A stretch of DNA of 64,000 nt from Lepas anatifera (lineage: Eukaryota; Arthropoda; Thecostraca; Lepadidae). How positions within the stretch are numbered: the stretch's first letter is position 1; the number at the start of each line of letters is the position of its first letter. The stretch is from assembly GCA_034440635.1 (NCBI GenBank), contig JAOTON010002246.1:177001-241000 (forward strand), written 5' to 3'. Position numbers and translations under genes: made by a program. Of the stretch, positions 23,201 to 34,406 are shown one piece after another. The notes under the pieces are model-generated. The model saw only the letters and a list, made by a program, of their open reading frames with translations, had not been told where the DNA came from and made no database searches.

Positions 23201-24699
23201 CTGCGTGTCGTCCATCCGTGCATCATTTCTTCAACCGGAACGGCGGGACATTTGTCCCTCGACCGGACTTCGTCATGGAGTCGCCGTTGGTGCGATGACT
23301 GTTCGTCCGATGCCTTCAAATACAGCATGCCAGTTTAACACGCCTAATTTCGGACTGGTCTTACGGAATCGGAGTTGAAGTGGAGGGTATTTCAGCAATG
23401 ACACTCGGCCTACACACTCGCAACACTCCGGACCGTCTACAATTCATTCAGATAAACTGATTCTGTTAAAGCCATTAATATATTTTCAATAAAAATGTAT
23501 CTCGGAAAAAAATTAACTAACTAAGAATGGAGCCCCCCTCCCTTGCGCTATCCTTAGCACTTTGAAGCGCCAAAATCTATCAGGTGGACGCCAAATCCTA
23601 AGGTGGGGGCGCCGATGCTCGCATCCTGGGGGCGGGCGTTATTTCAGGGGGCGCCGTCAACCTTTCAGGGGATGCGGTAACAGTTTCAGGGGGCGCCGAG
23701 CAGGGGCGCAGCCAGAGCTTTGGTATGGGGGCACACCAACTTTGAGGGGCACCTCGGGGAAAAAGGGCACTTTTTAACGTAACCTAAAAAAACTTACTAT
23801 ATCTTTGTTTATATAATTTTTTGGGCATCTTTGGTTCAATAATAATGGATATAAATCATTGACGGAAAAGGAAAACTCGATTAAAGCCGAAAAAAGGAAA
23901 CAAATATCACCAAAATGTCATGGAAGTAGCCAAAACACAATTTTTTTGGATAGATTTAAGGACAAATCAGCCAACTCATGCAAGTACTTAACATCAGAGA
24001 AATCAGCGGAGCATGTGATATCTGTTACAATGTGCAGGTTAAGGCACATTGGAGTCGAAAATTCATTTGTTATGCCCACTGGTTTTTTCGTGACGAGTGA
24101 GCCCTGGCTGAACGCGGATTAAGTTCCTTGCCTCCCACAATCGCCATGGGACGAGCAGTAGCATAGTGTCTTTGGAAGAACACATTTTTGCTGCCGGAAA
24201 AAAATTTGGGAGATACCTTTTGAACGCGTTTATTAAGTTCCATATTCTCAAAGATCGGTCCCAGTTAAGAGTAAGTAAAAGGTGAACAGGCTGGTGGTTT
24301 GGATGGGAATGGTGTGACAGGGCTGAAAATTGTGAAAACTAGTTCTTCATTTAAATTAATTAGTAAAAATCCTGGTTTAGGGGACTGTGCTCTGACCTCA
24401 GGGGCAAATGCCTTTTTATCATCCCTTCCCAGAATCCACCAGTATAATAAGCAATTTATATAACCAGGGGTGCCTAGGTATCACAAGCCGTTTTAGAGAT
24501 TCCTCATTCCTCGTTAGCTCCGTTTTACAAGGGGAGTTTCCATTGTGTTCTTATTCCCCATCTATTCAAGACCAGCTCTGGGGCCTCCAAGTGTGGATCA
24601 GAGGCCTCCAGAGCAGCTTCCCCCATTCCCCCAGTTGTGCCTCCAGGGACTAGACTAGCTCAGTGACCCCGCCCCGAGATGATGGGAGTTGGCCTTGTG
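20247..24699. other. Intron 1 sequence with C-rich repeat debris, no gene recognised
   Basis: Includes G/C-homopolymer-rich stretches at 20860-21450 and 23560-23710 (GGGGGCGCC-type text, as in degenerate MITEs), fragments with GGGGAAAGATGG/TTACCCCAT ends near 20600 and 21680, TGACC-rich debris at 22150-22560 and a hAT-like end CAGGGGCGCAGCCAG at 23703. An AATAAA followed by an A-run at about 23489-23510 could be the tail of an old retrotransposed sequence. No ORF has a recognisable domain. Confidence 0.35.
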
Positions 24700-27600
24700 T
24701 TCTTATTATCTGTCTATTCAAGACCACCTCAGGGGCCCCTGATGTATATCAGGGCCACAGAGCAGCTCATGCTTCACCCAGGGACTAGACTAGCTCATTA
24801 GTCCCAGAGATGAGGCCATCAGACTAGCTCAATGGGCCACAGATAGGCTCATAGGGCCTTAAACCAGTTCACGAAGCCCCAAAACAGTTTAAGGCGCCAG
24901 ATCACCTCAGGGGGCCTCAAGCCAACTTAAGGGGCTCTCACAAGCTCAGCGCCCGGACCAGCTCAGGGTACCCTCAGAACCTAGATCCGCTCTTGGGCCC
25001 CAGATAAGCTCTTGGGGCCCCAGATCAGTTCAGGGGCCTCAAGTCATGTCAGGGGGCAAGATCAAGTCAGGGGCACTAATTCAGCTTAGGAATCCCTCAC
25101 CAGCTTGGGGCCCAATCAGTTCAAAAGCCCCAGAGCTGCTCAGGGGACACCAGATGCCCATAGGGCACCATATCAGCTTCGGGGACAAACAATCAGATCA
25201 GTGGTCCCCAACCAGCTCGGGAATACCAGATCAAGTCAGGAGGCACTTAATCAGCTCAGGAGCCCATACCATCTCAGGAGCCCTCATCAGCCTCTGTGGG
25301 CCCAGCTCAGCTCAGGGCTTTAGAGCTGCTCATGAAATCACGTAAGGAGATCCAGATCAGCTTAAAGAGCACCAGATTAGCTCAGGGGGCACCAGACTAG
25401 CTCAGAGGGCATCAGATGGGCTCAGGAGGCACCAGATCGACTCAGGGGCATTAGTGCAGCTCAGGTGGCACCAGATAGATCCGCTCGGGGGCCCACATCA
25501 GCTCCCAGCCCCCCCCCTAGACTATGGCAGGAGCCTAAATCAGCTCAGGGAGCAACATAACAGCTCAGGGGACACAAGGTGGGCTTAGGGCCCACCAAAC
25601 CAGCTCAGGGGGGCACCAGGCCATCCAAGGAGACATCAATAATCAGCTGAGGGGGCACCTAATCAGCTGAAGAGGCACCATATTGACTTAGGAGACAGAA
25701 TCAACTTGGGGAAGCATGAGATCAGCTCGGGGGCCTGAATCAGCTCAAGGGGCACTAAATCAGCTATTAGGGCACCAAGCAGGCTCGGAGGGATTAGACG
25801 AACTCAGAGGGCATTATATAGGTTCAGGAGGCACAATTATTTGCTCAGTGGGGCACTCGATTGACTCAGGGGCACCAGATCAGCTTAGAGGGCAAGTAAT
25901 CAGCTCAAGGGGCCAAGACCAGCTGAGAGGCCACTAGATGAGCTGAAGGAGCACCAGATTAGCTTCACCCGTACGATTATTGGCGACGATGAGGCATTAG
26001 GTGGACACATACTAGGTCCCCATACTCTTCCCGGGTGCTTGGAAAGGCAACAGAATGCCCTAGCTGACCGGAAAAGGTATTAAGTCGTCCAACAATAGTT
26101 TCAATCGCTACATGAGGTCCAGTTACATCTAGGTTCAACGGCGTAGGGCACTAAATTTCGAGCGACACGGCCCAAATTGGGTACACCACCTGGCAATCAA
26201 AAGAGCACCCCAGCAGTGATGGAGGGCACGTGCCCCCTGTGCCCCCTGGTTGCACCCCTGTACAGAAGTTCAACTCCGGGAGGCATTAAATAAGCTCAGG
26301 GGGCCCGGATTAGCTCAAGGGGTACTAAAACAGCTAATAGGGCACCAGGCAAGCTCGAAGGCATCAGACTAACTCAGAGAGCATTATATAGGTTCAGAAG
26401 GCACACTTATTTTCTCAGGGGGCACCAGATTGACTACGAGGGCACCAGATCAGCTCAGAGGGCACATGATCAGCTCCAGGGGGCACCAGATGAGCTCCAC
26501 CCGTACGATTATTGGCGACGATGAGGCATTATCTGGAAACGGATTACGTGCTTATACTCTTCTCGGGTGCTTGGAAAGGCGACAGAATGCCCTAACTGAC
26601 CAAAAAGGCACTTAATTGTCAAACAATAGTTGAAATCGCTAAATGCAGTCTAGTTCCATCTAGGTTCAACGACGTAGGGCACTAAATTTTGAACGGCACG
26701 GCCCAAAGGGGGTACACCACCTGGAAATCAAAAGGGCACCCGGCACCGATGGGAGCACGTGCCCCCTGTGCCCCCCTGGACAGTAGATAAACTCCAGGAG
26801 GCATTAAATAAGTCCAGGGGGCCCGGATCAGCTCAAGGGGCACTAAAACAGCTAAAAGGGCACCAGGCAAGCTCGGAGGCATCAGACTAACTTAGAGAGC
26901 ATTATATAGGTTCAGAAGCTACGATTATTTTCTCAGGGGGGGCACCAGATTGACTACGAGGGCATCAGGTCAGGTCAGAAGGCACATGATCAGTTCCAGG
27001 GAGCACCAGATGAGCTTCACCCGTACGATTATTGGCGACGATGAGGCATTATCTGGAAACGGATTACGTGCCTATACTCTTCCCGGGTGCTTGGAAAGGC
27101 GACATAATGCTTTAGCTAGCCAAAAAAGCACTTAATTGTCAAACAATAGTTGAAATCGCTAAATGCGGTCTAGTTCCATCTAGGTTCAACGGCGTAGGGC
27201 ACTAAATTTCGAGCGGCACGGCCCAAATTGGGTACACCACCTGGCAATCAAAAAGGGCACCCCAGCAGTGATGGGGGGCACGTGCCCCTGTGCCCCCTGG
27301 TTGCGCCCTGTACAGTAGTTCAACTCCGGGAGGCATTAAATAAGCTCAGGGGGCCCGGATTAGCTCAAGGGGCACTAAAACAGCTAATAGGGCACCAGGC
27401 AAGCTCGAAGGCATCAGACTAACTCAGAGAGCATTATATAGGTTCAGAAGGCACACTTATTTTCTCAGGGGGGCACCAGATTGACTACGAGGGCACCAGA
27501 TCAGCTCAGAGGGCACATGATCAGCTCCAGGGGGCACCAGATGAGCTCCACCCGTACGATTATTGGCGACGATGAGGCATTATCTGGAAACGGATTACGT

Positions 27601-28390
27601 GCTTATACTCTTCTCGGGTGCTTGGAAAGGCGACAGAATGCCCTAACTGACCAAAAAGGCACTTAATTGTCAAACAATAGTTGAAATCGCTAAATGCGGT
27701 CTAGTTCCATCTAGGTTCAACGGCGTAGGGCACTAAATTTCGAGCGGTACGGCCCAAAGGGGGTACACCACTTGGCAATCAAAGGGGCACCCGGCACCAA
27801 TGGGGGAACGTGCCCCCTGTGCCCCCTGGCTGCGGCCCTGGATAGTAGATAAACTACGGGAGGCATCAAATAAGTTTTGGGGGCCCAGATCAGCTCAAGG
27901 GGCGCTAAAACAGCTAAAATGGCACCAAGCAAGCTCGGAGGCATCAGACTAACTCAGAGAGCATTATATAGCTTCAGAAAGCACAATTATTTTCTCAGGG
28001 GGGGCACCAGATTGACTACGAGGGCATCAGATCAGCTCAGAGGGCACATGATCAGCTCCAGGGGCTAAGCTTAGCGCTCAGGGGGCACCAGATGAACTCA
28101 AAGGGCACCAGATTAGCTCTGCCCGTACGATTATTGGCGACGATGAGGCATTATCTGGAAACGGATTGCGTGCTTATACTCTTCCCGGGTGCTTGGAAAG
28201 GCGACAGAATGCCCTAACTGACCAAAAAGGCACTTAATTGTCAAACAATAGTTGAAATCGCTAAATGCGGTCTAGTTCCATCTAGGTTCAACGGCATAGG
28301 GCACTAAATTTCGAGCGGCACGGCCCAAAGAGGGTACACCACCTGGCAATCAAAAGGGCACCCCGGCATCGATGGGGGGCACGTGCCCCT
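24700..28390. repeat. Degenerate 20-24 bp repeat field (CAGCTCAGGGGGCACCAGAT type)
   Basis: Several kilobases made of short irregular units around the core GATCAGCTCAGGGGGCACCA. Units vary in length, so ORFs here are accidental. Similar text in the other orientation occurs at 54060-54680. Confidence 0.8.
25968..28390. repeat. Higher-order repeat, five copies of about 530 bp
   Basis: The landmark CCCGTACGATTATTGGCGAC starts at 25968, 26500, 27020, 27551 and 28122 (spacings about 532, 520, 531 and 571). Each copy carries a shared 230-bp unique block (GAGGCATTATCTGG, CTTGGAAAGGCGACAGAATG, GTTGAAATCGCTAAATG), then the short GGGGCACC units. The 26500 and 27551 copies are closest to each other, pointing to recent segmental exchange. 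Confidence 0.85.
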
Positions 28391-28501
28391 GTGCCCCCCC
28401 TGGCTGCGCTCCTGGCGCCGAGGGTCGATGGGAGGGCAAGTTCCCCGGTTGCGTCCCCCTCCCTACATCCGCCTCATCATCTCTTGTTTTACCTGTTTTA
28501 A

Positions 28502-28588
28502 CAAAGAGATTATTTTACATCAATCTCTTTGTTATACCTGTCATATTGTTTCCATCAAATAAATGTTTATCTATCTATCTATCTATCT
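28502..28588. repeat. Hairpin followed by (ATCT)n microsatellite
   Basis: CAAAGAGAT and ATCTCTTTG form a hairpin at 28502-28533, followed by AATAAATG and an (ATCT)n run at about 28566-28588. A hairpin, polyadenylation-like signal and short tandem tail in this order resemble the 3' end of a non-LTR or SINE insertion. Confidence 0.45.
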
Positions 28589-28750
28589 GTCCGCCTATGA
28601 ATTGTGGCCAGTCACAGATACGTCGTATTTCTACATTCACTTTCCGTTGAAAAAAATCGATGTTTCCCAAGAGGACGTGGTAAGTCCTAGGTTGCATAAT
28701 GGTAAGCCATGACTTGTAGCACGTATGTAAGGGAGAGTGGGCAACGTGGG

Positions 28751-29824
28751 CACTGGGGCCGAGATGGACACCCCTGTATCTGGTAAACTGGTGGGCACTG
28801 GGGGCGAGATGGACAACCCTGTATCTGGTAAACTGGTGGGCACTGGGGGCGAGATGGACACCCCTGTATCTGGTAAACTGGTGGGCACTGGGGGCGAGAT
28901 GGACACCCCTGTATCTGGTAAACTGGTGGGCACTGGGGGCGAGATGGACACCCCTGTATCTGGTAAACTGGTGGGCACTGGGGGCGAGATGGACACCTCT
29001 GTATCTGGTAAACTGGTGGGCACTGGGGGCGAGATGGACACCCCTGTATCTGGTAAACTGGTGGGCACTGGGGCCGAGATGGACACCCCTGTATCTGGTA
29101 AACTGGTGGGCACTGGGGGCGAGATGGACACCCTTGTATCTGGTAAACTGGTGGGCACTGGGGCGAGATGGACACCCCTGTATCTGGTAAACTGGTGGGC
29201 ACTGGGGGCGAGATGGACACCCTTGTATCTGGTAAACTGGTGGGCACTGGGGCCGAGATGGACACCCTTGTATCTGGTAAACTGGTGGGCACTGAGGGCG
29301 AGATGGACACCCCTGTATCTGGTAAACTGGTGGGCACTGGGGGCGAGATGGACACCCCTGTATCTGGTAAACTGGTGGGCACTGGGGGCGAGATGGACAC
29401 CCTTGTATCTGGTAAACTGGTGGGCACTGGGGGCGAGATGGACACCTCTGTATCTGGTAAACTGGTGGGCACTGGGGGCGAGATGGACACCCCTGTATCT
29501 GGTAAACTGGTGGGCACTGGGGGCGAGATGGACACCCCTGTATCTGGTAAACTGGTGGGCACTGGGGCCGAGATGGACACCTCTGTACCTGGTAAACTGG
29601 TGGGCACTGGGGCCGAGATGGACACCCCTGTATCTGGTAAACTGGTGGGCACTGGGGCCGAGATGGACACCCCTGTATCTGGTAAACTGGTGGGCACTGG
29701 GGCCGAGATGGACACCTCTGTACCTGGTAAACTGGTGGGCACTGGAGCTGAGATGGACACCCCTGTATCTGGTAAACTGGTGGGCACTGGGGCCGAGATG
29801 GACACCTCTGTACCTGGTAAACTG
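28751..29824. repeat. 45-bp minisatellite, about 24 units
   Basis: Unit built of CGAGATGGACACCCCTGTAT, CTGGTAAACTGGTGGGCACT and a G-run. One unit near 29156-29167 has one G less (44 bp), so every frame changes there. This is why long ORFs on both strands switch repeat text midway. All of them (for example 372, 419 and 455 codons on minus, 362 on plus) are repeat shadows. One minus frame is Ser/Thr/Pro-rich (TSLPDTGVSISAPVP). Confidence 0.93.
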
Positions 29825-30306
29825 ACGGCTCCATGAGCAGGGAAAGGGTTTAATTAGTTTGCATTCGACGCGCTTGGCCAGCGAGAGCGCAGGGGCGCCG
29901 ATAAGCGGTGCAGTTTTTGTACAATTTTGATACATGTAAAAACCATAACCTATACGTACCTTTTTCAGGTAAATTGTAAGAAAATTTCTCGTAGTTTTTA
30001 ACAATTTTTTATTGATATTGCGACCTTAAGTTTTTTATTCTGTCGCGTTGTGGTCACCGTTGTCAATGAACGTGGAATCAAAGCCATGACGAGTCATGTG
30101 CGAGCTTGTTCAGAGCAACTGGACGGGGTAAATGGTCACCATATCTATACGATGTACATACATACATACATTACGCCCACCTAGTACGGTTTTTGATAAG
30201 TTTATGTAAAATCGTAATAAATCACGTATATCCTCTTGTTAGCGTTTTTGGAAACTACCTACTTGTGCATGGATTACACTACGCAACTATTTTCCTTGCA
30301 ATTATA

Positions 30307-31256
30307 TTAACGCGCCCACCGGGGTCCGGCGCCATCTTCGCCCCACCGGGGGCCATCGATCCCTCTAACTCCGAAAATATGGGCGTTAGCGCAAATCTGA
30401 AAGTGCAATAGAAAGCTCGCGTGAATTAGTAAGAATTACTTGATGTTTTAGTGCTCAGGTCAATAGTTTGACCTCAGAGGTCAAATTAGGTCAAGATCGG
30501 CTATTTTCACTCAAATATGCAATGATTAAGCAAACTGGGCATAACTCTTATGTCATTAGAGCTATTGAGGCCTGGTAGTACATTTGATAGCAAATTGCCA
30601 GTACTTTTCCGCTATCAAGAACGTAAAGACCTCCCGCCAGTGTTTGACCGCCAGATGTCACCTCGTGACCTAATATGACCTGAGGTTACGAAGGTCAAAA
30701 GTGACTTACCGTATATCAAATGAAAGCCAATGACAAGACAAACACGATGGTGTTTGTTTCACCGTCTAGCTCAATTAGGTCAAAGTTATTGTTAAAATAC
30801 TGTTTTTGACCTCTGGTGATTGGATGACCTTGAAAGTCAAAGGGCAAATATGGCCCTGGGATCCGTGAAGGTGTCCAAAAACGTTGTTCTGAGCAGTCTG
30901 AGATTTGCAATCATTTTTGTGGCTTTTATATCATGAAACAACTTTTCCCCATGCTTTTCAATGGAGAGGTCGCCTCGTGACCTGACCTCGGCACGAAATC
31001 GAAAATCCCGGATATAACCTTGTAGACCCTGGAGGGGTTATGAAGTGTGGAAGTTTCAATCGATCGACTTTGAATGTAGTCTTACAGAGCTCTAAGGTGA
31101 AGTGAGGTGACCTTGTTGACCTCGTCTGTGACCTGATCTTTGACCGGAAAAATTTCAGGATGATGGGAAAATGATGCAGAGAGGTAAGCCCTAACCGGGC
31201 GCTGGCCTTGTCGTTTTCTGCTATCCGAACTTGGGATCATGCCCCCTGGCGGTTAA
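30307..31256. mobile_element. TGACC-rich TTAA-flanked element
   Basis: 950 bp from TTAACGCGCCCACCGGGG to GCCCCCTGGCGGTTAA. Its interior matches 42822-43845 in the same orientation, with several single-base losses. No ORF. Lies in the proposed intron 1. Confidence 0.75.
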
Positions 31257-31426
31257 AGACATGCCAGCGATAGGGCTCTCTGTGTAGGTACGTGTGGACC
31301 CAGGACTGCTGGAAAATAAAACTTAAGATGGAAAACCACTCTCAGGTTTTACTCCATCTTGTATGATTTTGGTGTTCCAATGGTTCGAAGCCCGCAGTGC
31401 CTACCTGTACCACTGGGCTCACTGAC

Positions 31427-31622
31427 CGAACTGGATGGTGCCTCCGCCGCCGCTGCTGGCGGGTCTGCGGGCAGGTCGCTGCGGCCGCGCCGCAATGTGC
31501 GACTGGCCGAAGATGATGGAGGAGGAGCTGGCGCCGCGGCTGCCAGACTGTGGCGGTGCTGACGCGGCAGCGGCGATGACGGCGGCTGCCAGCAGACAGC
31601 GAGTGCCGAGTCGCCCAAACAT
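31427..31622 (-). CDS. Signal-peptide exon of crustin-like gene
   Basis: Minus strand from ATG at 31622. The first 22 residues (MFGRLGTRCLL, then AAAVIAAAASA) are a textbook signal peptide: basic start, hydrophobic core and small residues at the cut. Then comes Ser/Gly/Arg-rich text with SSSSIIFGQSHI and SSGGGGTIQF. An in-frame stop lies upstream in the adjoining repeat, so 31622 is the first ATG in this frame. The frame closes at TGA soon after a donor TTCG|GTCAGTGAG at 31426; splicing there leaves phase 1, matching the exon at 20028. The style (Gly run, Gln, Ser) resembles the start of that exon. It could instead be exon 1 of a different secreted protein; distance to the next exon is 11.4 kb. 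Confidence 0.58.
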
Positions 31623-32316
31623 CTGTCGGTCAGAGGCAGCGTACTCAGCCGGAACATCTGTCGGTCAGAGGCGGCGCACTCAGCCGGAACATCTGTCGGT
31701 CAGAGGCGGCGCACTCAGCCGGAACATCTGTCGGTCAGAGGCAGTGTACTCAGCCGGAACATCTGTCGGTCAGAGGCAGTGTACTCAGCCGGAACATCTG
31801 TCGGTCAGAGGCAGTGTACTCAGCCGGAACATCTGTCGGTCAGAGGCAGTGCACTCAGCCGGAACATCTGTCGGTCAGAGGCAGTGCACTCAGCCGGAAC
31901 ATCTGTCGGTCAGAGGCGGCGCACTCAGCCGGAACATCTGTCGGTCAGAGGCAGTGTACTCAGCCGGAACATCTGTCGGTCAGAGGCAGCGCACTCAGCC
32001 GGAACATCTGTCGGTCAGAGGCAGTGCACTCAGCCGGAACATCTGTCGGTCTGAGGCGGCGCACTCAGCCGGAACATCTGTCGGTCAGAGGCAGTTCACT
32101 CAGCCGGAACATCTGTCGGTCAGAGGCAGCGCACTCAGCCGGAACATCTGTCGGTCAGAGGCAGTGCACTCAGCCGGAACATCTGTCGGTCTGAGGCGGC
32201 GCACTCAGCCGGAACATCTGTCGGTCAGAGGCAGTTCACTCAGCCGGAACATCTGTCGGTCAGAGGCCGCGCACTCAGCCGGAACATCTGTCGGTCAGAG
32301 GCAGCACACTCTGATA
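31613..32316. repeat. 35-bp minisatellite, about 20 units, abutting the start codon
   Basis: Unit CGGTCAGAGGCAGTGCACTC plus AGCCGGAACATCTGT. The unit is not a multiple of three, so all three frames give a 35-residue super-repeat; the plus ORFs here are shadows. On the minus strand every unit contains CAGATGTTCCGG, and the last one becomes the ATG of the signal-peptide exon (CAGATGTTTGGG). Confidence 0.93.
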
Positions 32317-32317
32317 G

Positions 32318-33222
32318 CGATTCGGGGAAAATATGGAAATGACAGTTTATAACCCGCAAAATGAGTTGGTATACACCAAAGTAGGGCCGTCGGTTCTTGA
32401 AAATGTTTGCAGTGCTCGAATTTAAAACAACGTGAATACCCACCATGTTAAAAGAGAAAGTATGATATAAAGCTTGTTCTTGCATTTTCTCGGGCCGGTC
32501 TGACTGCTTAAAATAATTAAATTCGTTAAAATGAAGGCCAAGAAATTTAAAGGAATTTTAGCACTAATTCGACGTTTCAATGGGGGTGCCCGGGCACCTC
32601 CAAAGAGATGCATGTGCCTAAATCCACACCCATGTGCCAACTTGTAATACTTTACCGCATAGAAGGGTTTACTTCCGCCCGGATCGTCACTAGGTTTAGT
32701 TTACAAGAAAATACATTGACAATCACAAATAAATTTAATTATTTGCTTATCTAAATTTTCCGTGACGAAGTTGGCAGGATGGGCTTTTCTTGATCAGTGA
32801 TTCATAAGCGGTTCCAGGAGGGGGAAAGGGGACACTTGCCCCCTCCCCTGATCGACCCTGGGTGCCGCCCACCCCCCCCGAAGAGTCAATGGTGCCCACC
32901 TGAAATGTAGCTCCCCCGGATGAGATTATCAGCACTCTCACGATAGGATTTGGCTCCCACCTGATATATTTATCCCTCCCCCGAAGCAGACCAGTGTTTC
33001 ATAATTGAGGATCAGTAAAAATATGTCTAATAGTTTTTTCCCATTTAATGGGTACCTCCTGGAACAGGAAATAATTTTGTTTCTTGAAGAAGAAGAAAAC
33101 TGAATGTCTTTTCCGGTTTTCGAGGGGTGATTTGGGAGTGCTTGATATAACAATTCCATGCGCAGTCCCGCCCGACACCGGCCCTGCCGTTCAGCTTCTT
33201 TTAGAGCCCCATGGATATGGCC
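32318..33222 (+). repeat. Large inverted duplication, left arm
   Basis: Nearly identical to the reverse complement of 35372-36357, from GCGATTCGGGGAAAATATGG at the left to GAGCCCCATGGATATGG at the right. The left side abuts the 35-bp array. No recognised ORF. Confidence 0.85.
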
Positions 33223-33437
33223 CCTCAAACCAACCGGTTGGACCCACCCCAGAAGTTTTCAACACATTTTTTTAGTCCGCGTCATAGGGCTAGTGTAAAA
33301 TACATAACTCAAGGGGCAGCACCGTGTTGGGTGTTCCCCTCTTTCCACCACCTGGCTACATGTATAGATTTAGGAGTATGCCTGTACTTTGCGGCCGGAG
33401 CCATCGCCCATCCCGCTTTAAACCGTGGCGCCCAACA

Positions 33438-33915
33438 TTTAAAGGGAATGTGCACCTTGATAACGTGATTTTAGCTGAGATAGCCAAGTTTTTAAAGCAT
33501 GCCGGAAAACCCTGTGCTCAACATATCATTTGTCTTGAAACTCAAAATTTCCGTGGAGAAAAGCTAAAAAGCTGCCTAAAATGTAGGTACCCCAAATCTA
33601 CCCCAGCCAGGTGGCAACAGTTGTCATCTGTTGGTGTGACGACAGCGCTGACGTCACGGTGAGTAATCAGCCAACTAAGGCCCTTGAAGCCTATTAGATA
33701 TGGTTGTAGTTGCCAGATCATGACGTCATCCCCAGACAGAGGTTTATTTTTCACCCCCGAGGAGCATTTTCAAAATAAAAATATTGAAGTCATTGTAAAT
33801 TTTGTGGGGAAATCATGGCCGTGTTCATGATTTTCAGCTAAAAATACACTAAATTCCAATTCCTTTTTTACACTAACACTAAATTCCAATTCCTGGATTC
33901 GACCCCATTCCCTTG
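33438..33915. mobile_element. MITE, GGAATGTGGCACCTT family, copy 2
   Basis: Starts TTTAAAGGGAATGTGCACCTT and ends near CCCCATTCCCTTGAA. Interior aligns with the other copies (ATAGCCAAGTTTTTAAAGC, TGACGTCACGGTGAG). More diverged, with a small internal duplication of ACTAAATTCCAATTCC at 33847-33893. Confidence 0.7.
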
Positions 33916-34406
33916 AATGCCTGTAACCCTGCTGTAGGTACCGCCTCTAGCCACGCCCTGTGCCGTCGCGCACGTGCACTACTAGATCGATTCTGCGCAG
34001 CCAAGCACATACCGCCCGTAACGGCTCTGCGCCGCAGTACATCAACTGCTGGTCAACTGGCTGAATCGCAAAGAGCATGTGTCTTTCAGCCTTGACACTA
34101 AGCGCAGTGATCTGTGCTGGTACGTCGATAAAAAGTTTCGGAAAATATAAAAAAGTCACAACTTGGAAAAAAAATAACTAATCAGACATACACTTTCAGC
34201 ACCACAATACGTCTCATAAACAATGTTATCCCCCTTGAAATCCCAAAAATTAGTCATGAAGTAAGCGGAACTGATAAATAATCCATTGAAATCCCGATGC
34301 TTGATTGGGCATACTCGGGCACCCCCAAATAAAAAATCCACACTCTTGAATTTATGACTTAAAAATGCTGATGTGGAACATTTACCAATTTCTAGCTCAA
34401 TCAGAG

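Larger units (their letters stand above)
1574..31622 (-). other. Proposed gene span: repeat-expanded crustin-like secreted protein, five coding exons
   Basis: Gene model on the minus strand. Coding exons in order: 31622-31427, 20028-18107, 17450-17336, 3244-3063 and 1738-1574. Donor and acceptor phases are 1/1, 0/0, 1/1 and 0/0, so the reading frame runs through every junction. The product would be about 860 residues: signal peptide, Gly/Ser-rich stretch, about 65 copies of SQQSSDNQV, a short linker, a four-cysteine module and an eight-cysteine WAP domain. Four plus eight cysteines is the canonical crustin set. Known crustins carry short or Gly-rich spacers before this core; a long Gln/Ser/Asn repeat is not one I know. 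Introns 1 (11.4 kb) and 3 (14.1 kb) are filled with mobile elements. Caution: exons were chosen by eye, so the two cysteine exons are far safer than the complete chain. Confidence 0.5.

Noticed and set aside
22852..23425. Solo LTR (TGTTG...CAACA ends)
   Set aside because: Flanking 5-mers ACGTC and CTCCG do not match, and no primer-binding site or second LTR is seen.
28575..30004. Long minus ORFs with VYQIQGCPSRPQCPP or HQFTRYRGVHLGPSA repeats, and plus counterparts
   Set aside because: All frames of a 45-bp array (a multiple of three) stay open on both strands; a 1-bp loss shifts them all. No start context or flanking domain supports coding.
31435..32352. 305-codon plus ORF over the 35-bp array, and the similar minus ORFs at 34638-35438
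   Set aside because: A 35-bp unit gives a 105-bp super-period in any stop-free frame. These ORFs lie opposite or inside the array and have no supporting features.
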